The position numbers and the translations under genes are program-made. DNA of 64,000 nucleotides, taken from assembly GCF_034259425.1 (NCBI RefSeq), contig NZ_JAXIVU010000007.1, positions 1 to 64,000 on the forward strand, in the 5' to 3' direction. The notes under the pieces are model-generated. The model did not search any database, was not told where the DNA came from, and saw nothing but the letters and a program-made list of their open reading frames with translations. The stretch comes from Denitrificimonas halotolerans. Lineage in GTDB: Bacteria > Pseudomonadota > Gammaproteobacteria > Pseudomonadales > Pseudomonadaceae. This document shows positions 36,871-45,766 of this stretch, in pieces (the first letter of the stretch is position 1; every line of letters begins with the position of its first letter).

Positions 36871-39351
36871 ATGCTGCCCATTGATGCCATCTTACCTGAG
36901 CTAAAACACACTCTTGAGCACACCAATACTGCCTTATTACAAGCCCCTCCAGGGGCGGGTAAAACCACGCGCGTGCCCCTTGCTCTGCTCGATGCTCCTT
37001 GGCGTGCAGGCAAGAAAATTTTAATGTTGGAGCCACGCCGGCTGGCGGCTCGTTCTGCAGCACGCTTTATGGCTCAACAACTGGGCGAGCAAGCGGGGCA
37101 AACCATTGGCTACCGCACCAAGTTAGATACTCGGACCTCCTCCTCCACACAGATTGAGGTAGTAACGGAAGGTATTTTAACGCGCTTAATCCAAAGCGAC
37201 CCTATGCTAGAAGGTTATGCTGCGGTGCTCTTTGATGAATTCCATGAGCGCTCTCTACATGCAGACTTAGGCTTGGCTTTAGTGCGCGAATCGCAGCAGG
37301 CCCTACGTGACGACTTACGTTTACTGGTGATGTCGGCCACCCTCGACACCGCTCCCATTGCTCGCGTACTTGGCAATGTTCCGGTAATTAGCAGTGAAGG
37401 CCGTGCTTATCCCGTGGAGGTTATTTATCGCCCTGTTGCCTTGCGCCAACGCCAACATACGGATGCAGTGGTAGCGGTTATTCATGAAGCTTTAGCAGAA
37501 CAAAGCGGCTCGCTATTGGTGTTTCTCCCTGGTGCGGCTGAAATTCGCCGCGTGGAACAACAACTGCGCGGCCAAGTGGGTAGCCAAGTATTGGTGGCGC
37601 CGCTGTACGGCAACCTTAAAGCCACAGAGCAAGACCAAGCCATTGCCCCCGCTGCCAAGGGCACGCGCAAAGTGGTACTGGCCACCGCCATTGCCGAAAC
37701 CAGTTTAACCATTGAAGGTGTGCGCGTGGTTATCGATAGCGGCCAACAACGCCGCGCTGTGTTTGACCCTAACAGCGGTATGACACGCTTAGTAACCACA
37801 CGCGTATCCAAAGCTTCTGCCGAACAACGTAAAGGCCGTGCGGGCCGTATTGAGCCGGGCGTGTGCTACCGTTTATGGAGTGCCGAAGAACAAGCGGTGC
37901 TTCCTGATTTTACCCCTGCCGAAATTCTCGAAGCAGATTTAGCCACCTTAGTTTTAGAACTGGCCCAGTGGGGAGAGCGCCAGCCTGATCAAGTAAGTTG
38001 GATTGACCCACCACCGCCTGCTCACTGGCAGCAAGCTGCAGAATTATTACAGCTGCTAGGCATGCTGAACAACGAAGGCGCCATTACGGAACACGGCAAA
38101 GCTGCGCGCCGCTTAGGCATTCACCCTCGCCTAGCCAATATGGTGCTGCGCGGGCGGGCGCTAGGGTTGGGTTCAGCCGCGGCAGAGATAGCCGCCCTGC
38201 TCGATGAACGCGATCTCTTAGGCCCTCGCTCTGGTGCCGACCTCCATGAGCGCCTACGTGTGCTGCATGGTGAATACCAACCACCGCGTTTAGACCACAC
38301 GCGCTTGCGCCATATTCGCCACGTGGCACAACGTTTAATGCCTAAGGAGAGCGTCAAACGCACACTGCCTAGCGCCACCGACACTGGGCGTTTGTTAGCG
38401 CACGCTTACCCAGATCGCATTGCACAACAACGCGCTTCGCAATCAAACCATTACCAACTCAGCAACGGCAGGGGTGCAAGCCTACGCAACGATGACAGCC
38501 TCATACGCTACGAGTGGCTTGTAGCAGCAGACCTCGACGGCAAAGCTCGGGAAGCCACCATTTACCTCGCCGCTCCCGTGGAGCTGGCAACCCTTGAAGA
38601 AGATTTAGCCCACCTTATTAACACCAGTGAAGAAGCCCAATGGGATGATAAACGCGGCACGGTAGTGGCACGGCGCGTGCGTAAACTAGGCGAATTAGTG
38701 CTTGAAGAAACAGAGTTGGCCAAACCCGCACCTGAACTTATTCAACAAGGCTTACTGAATGCTGTGCGCGCCGCGGGCATAGAAAACCTGCCATGGACAG
38801 AAGAGGCAACCCAGTGGTGCGCACGCGTGCAACGGCTAGCCCACCTTCACCCTGATGCGTGGCCCGATGTGAGCGCAAAGGCTTTGCTCACGCAGTTAGA
38901 AGAGTGGTTACTGCCCTTTTTAGCCGGCATGCAGCGTTGGGCAGATCTCAAAAAGCTAAACCTCATTAACGCCTTAAATAGCCTGCTTAGTTATCCACAA
39001 CAGCAACAGCTTGAACACTTGGCCCCCACAGCGCTTACCATCCCCACAGGGCAAAAGGTGCGTTTAGATTACACAGCCGAAAATGGCCCTGTGCTCGCCG
39101 CTAAGCTACAAGCATTGTTTGGTTGGACAGAAACACCCACCATCGCCGATGGCCGCATCCCCGTGCTAATCCATTTGCTTTCACCTGCACAGCGCCCCTT
39201 AGCAGTAACGGCAGATTTAGCCAACTTTTGGCGTAACGTATACCCCGAGGTGCGCAAAGATATGCGCGGGCGCTATCCCAAGCACCCGTGGCCGGAAGAC
39301 CCTTTCACGGCGCCAGCACAGCAAGGGGTGAAAAGAAGGGTAGAATACTGA
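36871..39351 (+). CDS. hrpB: ATP-dependent helicase HrpB
   Basis: An 826-residue DEAH-box RNA helicase. Walker A is APPGAGKTTRVP, the DEAH box is FDEFHERS, motif III is SAT and motif VI is QRKGRAGR. Then come the HrpB C-terminal domain and KHPWPEDPFTAPAQQGVKRR, the characteristic end of the family. I chose the ATG at 36871, preceded by TAAGG; a longer reading from a TTG at 36853 is less likely. The role of HrpB in bacteria is poorly known, probably in mRNA processing. Confidence 0.95.
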   Translation: MLPIDAILPELKHTLEHTNTALLQAPPGAGKTTRVPLALLDAPWRAGKKILMLEPRRLAARSAARFMAQQLGEQAGQTIGYRTKLDTRTSSSTQIEVVTEGILTRLIQSDPMLEGYAAVLFDEFHERSLHADLGLALVRESQQALRDDLRLLVMSATLDTAPIARVLGNVPVISSEGRAYPVEVIYRPVALRQRQHTDAVVAVIHEALAEQSGSLLVFLPGAAEIRRVEQQLRGQVGSQVLVAPLYGNLKATEQDQAIAPAAKGTRKVVLATAIAETSLTIEGVRVVIDSGQQRRAVFDPNSGMTRLVTTRVSKASAEQRKGRAGRIEPGVCYRLWSAEEQAVLPDFTPAEILEADLATLVLELAQWGERQPDQVSWIDPPPPAHWQQAAELLQLLGMLNNEGAITEHGKAARRLGIHPRLANMVLRGRALGLGSAAAEIAALLDERDLLGPRSGADLHERLRVLHGEYQPPRLDHTRLRHIRHVAQRLMPKESVKRTLPSATDTGRLLAHAYPDRIAQQRASQSNHYQLSNGRGASLRNDDSLIRYEWLVAADLDGKAREATIYLAAPVELATLEEDLAHLINTSEEAQWDDKRGTVVARRVRKLGELVLEETELAKPAPELIQQGLLNAVRAAGIENLPWTEEATQWCARVQRLAHLHPDAWPDVSAKALLTQLEEWLLPFLAGMQRWADLKKLNLINALNSLLSYPQQQQLEHLAPTALTIPTGQKVRLDYTAENGPVLAAKLQALFGWTETPTIADGRIPVLIHLLSPAQRPLAVTADLANFWRNVYPEVRKDMRGRYPKHPWPEDPFTAPAQQGVKRRVEY

Positions 39352-39407
39352 CCCTTAGGAAGCAATAGGATGACAGCATCTACAGCTATTATGCCTCCGA
39401 AGAGAAA

Positions 39408-41606
39408 TCACGCACCAACAAACTGAGCCCGCGCCCTATGCAGTTTTTTAAAGCTGTCCAGCAAACGCAGATGCTTATCAATACCCTCAAGCTGCATATT
39501 GGTTGGTGTTAAGCCGTAAAATCGTACACAGCCCTGCAATGAACCCAATACAGCATCCATACGCTCATCGCCAAACATTCGTCGGAAATTCAGCTCAAAG
39601 TCAGCCAATTCCAGTTCTGCATCTAGGACAACTTCCAAAGCTGCAGCCATGGCCTGATAAAACAGCTCACGCTCAACAGTATTATCATTAAATTGCAAAA
39701 ATTCTTCAGTCAACTCCAAAGCTTCATCTAAGCGGTTGAGCGCTAAATAAATCAGCAATTTCAGTTCCAACATAGTCAGCTGACCCCACACGGTATTTTC
39801 ATCAAACTCCACACCAATCAGAGTTCTTATATGGGTATAGTGATCTTCAGGGGCTTCTTCTAAACGCTCAACTAAATCACTCAACTGCTCATCACTTAAA
39901 CGATGTAAATTAAGAATATCCTCACGGAACTGCAGTGCCTTATTGGTGTTATCCCAAATCAAATCATCAACTGGGTAGACTTCGGAGAAATCCGGCACCA
40001 ACATACGGCAGGCAGTAGCACCCAAGTGTTCAAACACTGCCACATAGACCTCTTTACCCATATCTTCCAGCAAGCCAAACAGCAGCTCCGCTTCCTGAGC
40101 ATTGCTGTTGCGTCCACCATCAGTGAAATCCCACTCAACAAATTCATAGTCGGCTTTACCACTGAAAAAACGCCAGGACACCACGCCACTGGAATCAATG
40201 AAGTGTTCCACCGAGTTATTCGGTTCAGTCACCGCCTCCGTAGAAAAAGTGGGACGCGCAATATCGTTGAGACCTTCAAAACTGCGCCCTTGCAGCAGCT
40301 CAGTCAAACTACGTTCCAGCGCCACTTCAAAGCTTGGATGAGCACCAAAAGAGGCAAATACTCCACCAGTACGCGGGTTCATTAAAGTGACATTCATCAC
40401 TGGAAACTGCCCGCCCATAGAGGCATCTTTAACCAACACAGGAAAACCCTGATCTTCTAACGCTTTAATCCCAGCAACAATATTTGGATATTTATCCAAC
40501 ACTTCTTGCGGCACATCGGGCAATGCCATTTCACCCACTAGAATTTCCCGCTTAATCGCTCGCTCAAAAATCTCGGACAGGCACTGCACCTGCGCTTCTT
40601 CCAGCGTATTTCCGGCACTCATGCCATTACTTAAAAAGAGATTTTCAATCAGGTTAGTAGGGAAATACACCACCTCACCATCAGACTGGCGCACATAGGG
40701 TATCGAGCAAATGCCACGCGCGGTATTGCCGGAGTTGGTGTCATATAAGTGCGAGCCACGCAGCTCGCCGTCGGGGTTGTAAATTTTTAGACAATGCTCA
40801 TCTAAAATCTCAGCAGGCAGCTCATCATTGGGACCGGGCTGAAACCAACGCTCATTGGGGTAATGCACAAAGTCAGCATTGGCAATCTCCTCACCCCAGA
40901 ACTGATCGTTATAGAAGAAGTTACAGTTCAGGCGCTCTATAAACTCGCCCAGCGCCGACGCTAGAGCACTTTCTTTAGTAGCGCCCTTACCATTGGTAAA
41001 GCACAACTGTGATTGAGAGTCGCGCAAATGCAATGACCATACATTAGGTACAATATTGCGCCACGAGGCCACTTCCACTTTCATGCCTAGATCAGCCAAA
41101 ATACCTGACATAGTAGCAATGGTTTTTTCCAGTGGCTGGTCTTTACCCGGAATAAAAGTCTGGCTGCTTTGATCCACTGCAGCACCCAACAAAGCTTGCG
41201 CGTCAGCATCCAGATTATCCACTGCCTCAATGACAAAATCCGGACCATTTTGCACCACACGCTTTACTGTACAGCGCTCAACTGAACGCAGAATACCCTG
41301 ACGGTCTTTGTCTGAAATATCTTCAGGCAGCTCCACCTGAATTTTAAACATCTGCTTATAGCGGTTTTCTGGATCAACAATGTTGTTCTGCGATAGACGA
41401 ATATTTTCCGTCGGAATATCCCGTGCCTGGCAATACAGCTTCACGAAATAAGCTGCACAGAGCGCCGATGAAGCTAAGAAATAGTCAAACGGACCTGGTG
41501 CTGAACCGTCACCTTTGTAACGAATGGGCTGATCCGCCACCACGCTAAAGTCATCAAACTTAGCTTCAAGTCGCAGGTTGTCGAGAAAATTAACCTTAAT
41601 TTCCAC
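39408..41606 (-). CDS. ycaO: OsmC-YcaO domain fusion protein
   Basis: A 732-residue protein. Residues about 1-135 form an OsmC-like domain (RYKGDGSAPGPFDYFLASSALCAAYFVKLYCQ, with Cys near 50). Residues about 155-560 form a YcaO domain (GKGATKESALASALGEFIERLNCNFFYND and AQVQCLSEIFERAIKREI, ATP-binding motifs), and a TPR-like helical tail follows. The E. coli YcaO of about 586 residues lacks the OsmC part and takes part in beta-methylthiolation of ribosomal protein S12. This is a longer form seen in several proteobacteria. No RiPP precursor or dehydrogenase partner is adjacent. Confidence 0.9.
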   Translation of the reverse strand: MEIKVNFLDNLRLEAKFDDFSVVADQPIRYKGDGSAPGPFDYFLASSALCAAYFVKLYCQARDIPTENIRLSQNNIVDPENRYKQMFKIQVELPEDISDKDRQGILRSVERCTVKRVVQNGPDFVIEAVDNLDADAQALLGAAVDQSSQTFIPGKDQPLEKTIATMSGILADLGMKVEVASWRNIVPNVWSLHLRDSQSQLCFTNGKGATKESALASALGEFIERLNCNFFYNDQFWGEEIANADFVHYPNERWFQPGPNDELPAEILDEHCLKIYNPDGELRGSHLYDTNSGNTARGICSIPYVRQSDGEVVYFPTNLIENLFLSNGMSAGNTLEEAQVQCLSEIFERAIKREILVGEMALPDVPQEVLDKYPNIVAGIKALEDQGFPVLVKDASMGGQFPVMNVTLMNPRTGGVFASFGAHPSFEVALERSLTELLQGRSFEGLNDIARPTFSTEAVTEPNNSVEHFIDSSGVVSWRFFSGKADYEFVEWDFTDGGRNSNAQEAELLFGLLEDMGKEVYVAVFEHLGATACRMLVPDFSEVYPVDDLIWDNTNKALQFREDILNLHRLSDEQLSDLVERLEEAPEDHYTHIRTLIGVEFDENTVWGQLTMLELKLLIYLALNRLDEALELTEEFLQFNDNTVERELFYQAMAAALEVVLDAELELADFELNFRRMFGDERMDAVLGSLQGCVRFYGLTPTNMQLEGIDKHLRLLDSFKKLHRARAQFVGA

Positions 41607-41969
41607 AGGGAATCACCAGAATAAATAACAAAAAGGATGCTCGCTATTATCCAGTATTCCTGAGGGATGTCTTGTGTCTTAAGAGTATTTATGAAAATAC
41701 TTTTCCAACACATACAGCGACCAATCAGGCCCTTGCTAATACACTGCGTTTAAATAGTAGTCCCCAACCCCACCCTCACTTCTTTGATCGATCAACGCGC
41801 GGTTATGCAAAATGACAATACTCAATACCCGTGTAAATTGTGCGAGGCAAAAAATGTTAACAAAGGTGCTGCCCCTCACACCTACCGGTTAACGGCCGAG
41901 CCGTGATTGCCAACTTAACCCAGTTGGCGGGTGCGTTCGCCTCGATCAGTTCAGCTACTCACTACATCG
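41607..41969. other. Intergenic region with an unexplained structured patch
   Basis: The 363 bases between ycaO and the DIP1984 gene hold no recognisable gene. The part nearest the DIP1984 gene is richer in GC and structured: a perfect GCCAACT/AGTTGGC stem with a 6-base loop (41909-41928), a neighbouring GGCG/CGCC stem and a GGTTAACGGCC patch. No T tract follows, so it is not an obvious terminator. A weak AT-rich hairpin (AGTATTT/AAATACT, 41684-41701) also occurs, and TTGATCGATCAA near 41779-41790 is a plain palindrome. Confidence 0.4.
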
Positions 41970-42428
41970 CTAGTCTACTAAGTCTGTACTCCAGTTCAAT
42001 CCTTGAATTTTCGTATCCAACTCACGGTAGGCTTTGGCCAAAGCATCCACCTGTTTTTGTATCTCTTTAACACTGACGGTGCTTTCAAACTTAATTTCTG
42101 ATCGGCTATAGCGGTCTTGCGGAACTGAGGCGGCTTCCACCAGGTCAGCATAGACTTTGCGTCGTGCCGCTAAAATATCACGCTCAGCTAACGCATCAGT
42201 TAAACTTCGCTCGGCATCAAATTGAGTGTTGATATTGGTTTTATTGATGCGTTTGATCAGATCAAAAGTGCCTTCCGCCACCTGCTCAAACTCCTTAAGT
42301 AGGCGTTGCGGATTCTCCGCAGGCTCTTCACCCTCTTGCACTTTGGCATTGCTAACAATGCGTTGGCGCAATTGTGCAGCACGCTTTTGATAATCTGCGC
42401 GCAAAATCAATGCTTCCGCTAACTTCAT
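41970..42428 (-). CDS. DIP1984 family protein
   Basis: A 152-residue, highly helical protein. The start MKLAEALILRADYQKRAAQLRQRIVSNA, the phrase NPQRLLKEFEQV and SVPQDRYSRSEIKFESTV are characteristic of the DIP1984/septicolysin-like family as I remember it. Function is unknown. It has long amphipathic helices suited to a coiled coil. Of two adjacent ATGs the second is better spaced from GAGG. It lies downstream of arsH on the same strand but 110 bases away, so it may be independent. Confidence 0.75.
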   Translation of the reverse strand: MKLAEALILRADYQKRAAQLRQRIVSNAKVQEGEEPAENPQRLLKEFEQVAEGTFDLIKRINKTNINTQFDAERSLTDALAERDILAARRKVYADLVEAASVPQDRYSRSEIKFESTVSVKEIQKQVDALAKAYRELDTKIQGLNWSTDLVD

Positions 42429-42540
42429 CATAAACCTCGTTTTTAATAGATCGGCAAATTACTCATCTTGTAGCCTTACCAAAGGCGGGGAGTTGATAAG
42501 CAAACGACGGCAAAGCCCCCAATGAACAATGCTTAATTGA

Positions 42541-43254
42541 TCAAATCGAACGCTGATTAACCCGCTGCGATAACTCTTCCGCACTTTCTTTACGCTCAGA
42601 GTAACGATCCACTAGATATTCCTGACGATCGCGCAGCAATAAAGTGAACTTCACCAGTTCCTCCATCACATCCACAAGACGGTCATAGTATGGCGACGGT
42701 AGCATACGGTCGTTATCATCAAACTCAGTAAACGCCTTGGGCACCGAAGACTGATTGGGAATGGTAAACATGCGCATCCAACGCCCCAACACCCGCAGTT
42801 GATTGACCACATTAAAGGACTGCGAACCACCGCACACTTGCATGACCGCCAAAGTTTTGCCTTGAGTTGGACGCACTGCCCCTATACTCAAAGGCACCCA
42901 GTCAATCTGTGCTTTAAATACTGCAGTCATGGCACCATGGCGCTCAGGCGAGCACCAAACCTGACCTTCTGACCACTGCATGAGCTCACGCAATTCGACC
43001 ACCTTAGGATGAGTAGGCTCAACATCATCCGGCAAAGGTAAGCCCGATGGGTTAAAAATACGGGTTTCTGCACCAAAAGTTTCTAGCAAACGCGCCGCTT
43101 CTTGTACCACTAAGCGACTGAAAGAACGCTCACGGTTGGAGCCATATAACAACAAAATACGTGGCTTATGCGTGGATTTCTGTGTTGGTTGTAACTGTTC
43201 TAGCGTTGGCATATTCAATGCGTCAGCACTGATATTAGGTAAATTTTCGTACAT
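42541..43254 (-). CDS. arsH: Arsenical resistance flavoprotein ArsH
   Basis: A 237-residue NADPH-dependent FMN reductase. PRILLLYGSNRERSFSRLVVQEAARLL is the flavodoxin-like P-loop, and the ARSH-type segments SPERHGAMTAVFKAQIDWVP and GKTLAVMQVCGGSQSFNVVNQLR follow. The family oxidises trivalent methyl- and aromatic arsenicals. It is the last gene of the arsR-arsB-arsC-arsH operon. Confidence 0.95.
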   Translation of the reverse strand: MYENLPNISADALNMPTLEQLQPTQKSTHKPRILLLYGSNRERSFSRLVVQEAARLLETFGAETRIFNPSGLPLPDDVEPTHPKVVELRELMQWSEGQVWCSPERHGAMTAVFKAQIDWVPLSIGAVRPTQGKTLAVMQVCGGSQSFNVVNQLRVLGRWMRMFTIPNQSSVPKAFTEFDDNDRMLPSPYYDRLVDVMEELVKFTLLLRDRQEYLVDRYSERKESAEELSQRVNQRSI

Positions 43255-43289
43255 AAGAGTGTCTCATCTAATCTTTTTATTAATCACTG

Positions 43290-43760
43290 TCACAGTCGGC
43301 CGATACGATCCAACTCGAGGCTGAACTCAGAAACCTTTAAAGTCGTAAACGGTAAAGCAAAAAATGCTTGTACCCGTTCGGCAATCTTAGCGAGGCACTG
43401 ATCAAAGGCGGTTTGTATCTCGGTCTCAGAACCGGTCAGCGCAGATGGATCAACTAACCCCCAGTGCGCTTTCAATGCCGTACCAAAATACAAGGGACAC
43501 GCCTCACCCGCCGCGTTATCACAGACAGTAATCACAATATCCGGAGGGTTCTGTGCAAAAGTATCTGATGCTTTACTGCTTAAACCTTCCGTTACAATCC
43601 CTGCAGCCGCCAGAGTGTCCAAGGCTCGCTGATTCACTCGGCCACAGGGGTGACTGCCAGAACTAACAGCCGAAAAGCCTGCTGGTGCCAAGTGATTAAA
43701 TAACGCCTCAGATAAAATACTGCGACAACTGTTGTGCGTACACATAAATAAAATTTTCAA
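43290..43760 (-). CDS. arsC: Arsenate reductase, low-molecular-weight phosphatase type
   Basis: A 156-residue enzyme reducing As(V) to As(III). The CX5R P-loop CTHNSCR lies at the N-terminus (Cys7 to Arg13), and the redox Cys pair is in VITVCDNAAGEACP. This is the thioredoxin- or mycothiol-coupled family, not the glutaredoxin-type ArsC of the R773 plasmid. It lies 15 bases after arsB. Confidence 0.94.
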   Translation of the reverse strand: MKILFMCTHNSCRSILSEALFNHLAPAGFSAVSSGSHPCGRVNQRALDTLAAAGIVTEGLSSKASDTFAQNPPDIVITVCDNAAGEACPLYFGTALKAHWGLVDPSALTGSETEIQTAFDQCLAKIAERVQAFFALPFTTLKVSEFSLELDRIGRL

Positions 43761-43775
43761 AACGCACTCCTTTAA

Positions 43776-45059
43776 TTAAAAACTTAGGCGAGCTGCTAAG
43801 GCGCTGAGAGTCACTATCAACACCGGCAGCGTCAACACCACACCGACCTTAAAATAATAGCCCCAGCTGATTTTGATGTTTTTACGAGCCAAGACATGCA
43901 GCCACAGCAAAGTGGCCAAACTACCAATTGGGGTGATTTTAGGCCCCAAGTCAGCACCAATCACATTGGCATACACCATCGCTTGCTGAATCACCCCATC
44001 GACACCTGCGGCATCAATCGACAGTGCACCGACCAACACTGTCGGCATATTATTCATGACGGAGGACAACACAGCAGTGAGCAGTCCCGTGCCCAAGGTC
44101 GCCGTCCACAAGCCCTGTGCGGCAAAGACATTTAACAATTGGGCAATATAATCGGTGAGTCCGGCATTCTTTAAGCCGTAGACCACCAAGTACATACCTA
44201 AAGAAAATATCACCACTTGCCAAGGCGCTTCCTTCAGCACTTGAGTAGTACCAATCACCTGACCACGAGCGGCAATAACATATAACAACAAGGCACACAC
44301 TGCTGCTATCACACTAATAGGCACACCCAACGGCTCAATCACAAAGAAACCCAACAGTAATAGGCCCAACACCCACCAACCTGCGACAAAGGTGGCGCGA
44401 TCACGGATTGCTTCTTTGGGATTTTTCAGCTCATTTAGGGCATAAGTGGCTGGTAAATCTTTACGGAACAGCCAAAACAACATCATTAAACTCGCAGCAA
44501 TACTGACAAAGTTCACCGGCACCATGACTGCGGCATATTCGTTAAAGGTGATATTAAAATAGTCCGCAGAAACAATATTCACTAAGTTCGACACCACAAA
44601 AGGCAAGCTCGCAGTATCGGCAATAAAACCTGCAGCCATAACAAAAGCCAAGGTAGCTGCTGGAGAAAAACGCAATGCTAATAGCATGGTAATCACAATG
44701 GGCGTAATAATTAATGCCGCACCATCATTGGCAAATAATGCCGATACTGCCGCGCCCAGCAGCACAATAAAGGAAAACAATTTGCGCCCACTGCCACCGC
44801 CCCAACGTGCCACATGCAAAGCCGCCCATTCAAAGAAGCCGGCTTCATCTAGCAGCAAACTGATAATAATAATGGCAATAAAAGTAGCAGTGGCATTCCA
44901 AACAATTTGCCAAACTAGGGCAATATCAGTCAGTTCAACCACACCACTGAGCAACGCCAGTAACGCACCAAAAGAGGCGCTCCAACCCACCCCCAGCCCT
45001 CGTGGCTGCCAAATAACCAAAACAATAGTGACAATAAAAATCAGCAGCGCAATCAGCAT
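43776..45059 (-). CDS. arsB: Arsenite efflux transporter ArsB
   Basis: About 427 residues with 11-12 membrane helices: MLIALLIFIVTIVLVIWQPRGLGVGW at the N-terminus, then FANDGAALIITPIV and DTASLPFVVSNLVNIVSADYF, which are hallmarks of the ArsB/NhaD superfamily. It pumps arsenite and antimonite out of the cell using the proton gradient. I chose the ATG at 45059; a GTG three codons upstream is possible. It lies between arsR and arsC. Confidence 0.95.
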   Translation of the reverse strand: MLIALLIFIVTIVLVIWQPRGLGVGWSASFGALLALLSGVVELTDIALVWQIVWNATATFIAIIIISLLLDEAGFFEWAALHVARWGGGSGRKLFSFIVLLGAAVSALFANDGAALIITPIVITMLLALRFSPAATLAFVMAAGFIADTASLPFVVSNLVNIVSADYFNITFNEYAAVMVPVNFVSIAASLMMLFWLFRKDLPATYALNELKNPKEAIRDRATFVAGWWVLGLLLLGFFVIEPLGVPISVIAAVCALLLYVIAARGQVIGTTQVLKEAPWQVVIFSLGMYLVVYGLKNAGLTDYIAQLLNVFAAQGLWTATLGTGLLTAVLSSVMNNMPTVLVGALSIDAAGVDGVIQQAMVYANVIGADLGPKITPIGSLATLLWLHVLARKNIKISWGYYFKVGVVLTLPVLIVTLSALAARLSF

Positions 45060-45096
45060 GGAAAACACTCAGTGCTAGGAAATGATTGAAAAGGGT

Positions 45097-45447
45097 TTAG
45101 TTGCAGATAGGCTCATTCGACGGGCCACGGTTCATCGCCTGTAGGCGTTGCAAATCATCCACCAACCAATGCTGGTTGGCTGCTAGGGTAGCTTTTAGAA
45201 TGCTCAGTACCCAAGCCGGCAGCTCTGGATGCAAGCGGTAATATATCCACTGCCCTTGCCGACGATCCAACAATACACCGCTGGTGCGCAGTACGGCTAA
45301 GTGCCGAGAAATTTTCGGCTGAGCTTCCTGCAAACTTTCCGTCAACTCACAGACACACAGCTCACCCTCAGCGGTAATCAATAAAACAATCCGCGCCCGA
45401 GTATCATCAGCAAGACTTTTAAAAACCTCAGTCGGTGTAAATGACAT
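45097..45447 (-). CDS. arsR: Arsenic-responsive repressor ArsR
   Basis: A 116-residue winged-helix repressor of the SmtB/ArsR family. The arsenite-binding motif ELCVCEL (two Cys) lies in the recognition region, followed by QPKISRHLAVLRTSGVLLDRRQGQWIYYRL. I chose MSFTPTEVFKSLADDTRARI (45447) as the start; a longer reading to 45495 adds an atypical tail. It leads the ars operon and should repress it until As(III) binds. Confidence 0.93.
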   Translation of the reverse strand: MSFTPTEVFKSLADDTRARIVLLITAEGELCVCELTESLQEAQPKISRHLAVLRTSGVLLDRRQGQWIYYRLHPELPAWVLSILKATLAANQHWLVDDLQRLQAMNRGPSNEPICN

Positions 45448-45533
45448 GGTTAAAACTCTCAAAAAAACAATGCAGTGTATTGCTGTGATCAACACAGAGC
45501 TTATCTGTTAATTCATATATACGAAAAATCAAA

Positions 45534-45551
45534 TATACGAATTTTCGAATA
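45534..45551. promoter_or_regulatory. Candidate ArsR operator
   Basis: TATACGAA-TT-TTCGAATA is a dyad with one mismatch, about 90-100 bases before arsR. A second half-site-like stretch (ATATATACGAA, near 45516) lies closer to the gene. Such AT-rich dyads with ACGAA arms are typical of ArsR targets; binding is inferred. Confidence 0.5.
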
Positions 45552-45683
45552 CTTTGTAAAGAAAATTACCTATAGAAACAGCCGTATATTTCAAATTGGA
45601 AGGGCGCAATCTGAATGATTGAATGGCTGATAGCAGGCTTTGGACTGAGCACTCAACTCGATAAACTCAGTATTGTATATACA

Positions 45684-45720
45684 CAAAAAATGCCCGCTAC
45701 AATTCAATGTAGCGAGCATT
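45684..45720 (-). terminator. Terminator of ahpF
   Basis: The stem AATGCTCGCTACA/TGTAGCGGGCATT (one mismatch, 13 positions) with loop TTGAAT is followed on the minus strand by six T. It lies 47 bases after the ahpF stop. Confidence 0.88.
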
Positions 45721-45766
45721 CTATTTTATTACAGCAGCAACCTAAACTGATGCAGGCACTTACCGG

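Noticed and set aside
41779..41790. TTGATCGATCAA as a second ANR box
   Set aside because: The half-sites are only two bases apart instead of four, and no anaerobic gene follows.
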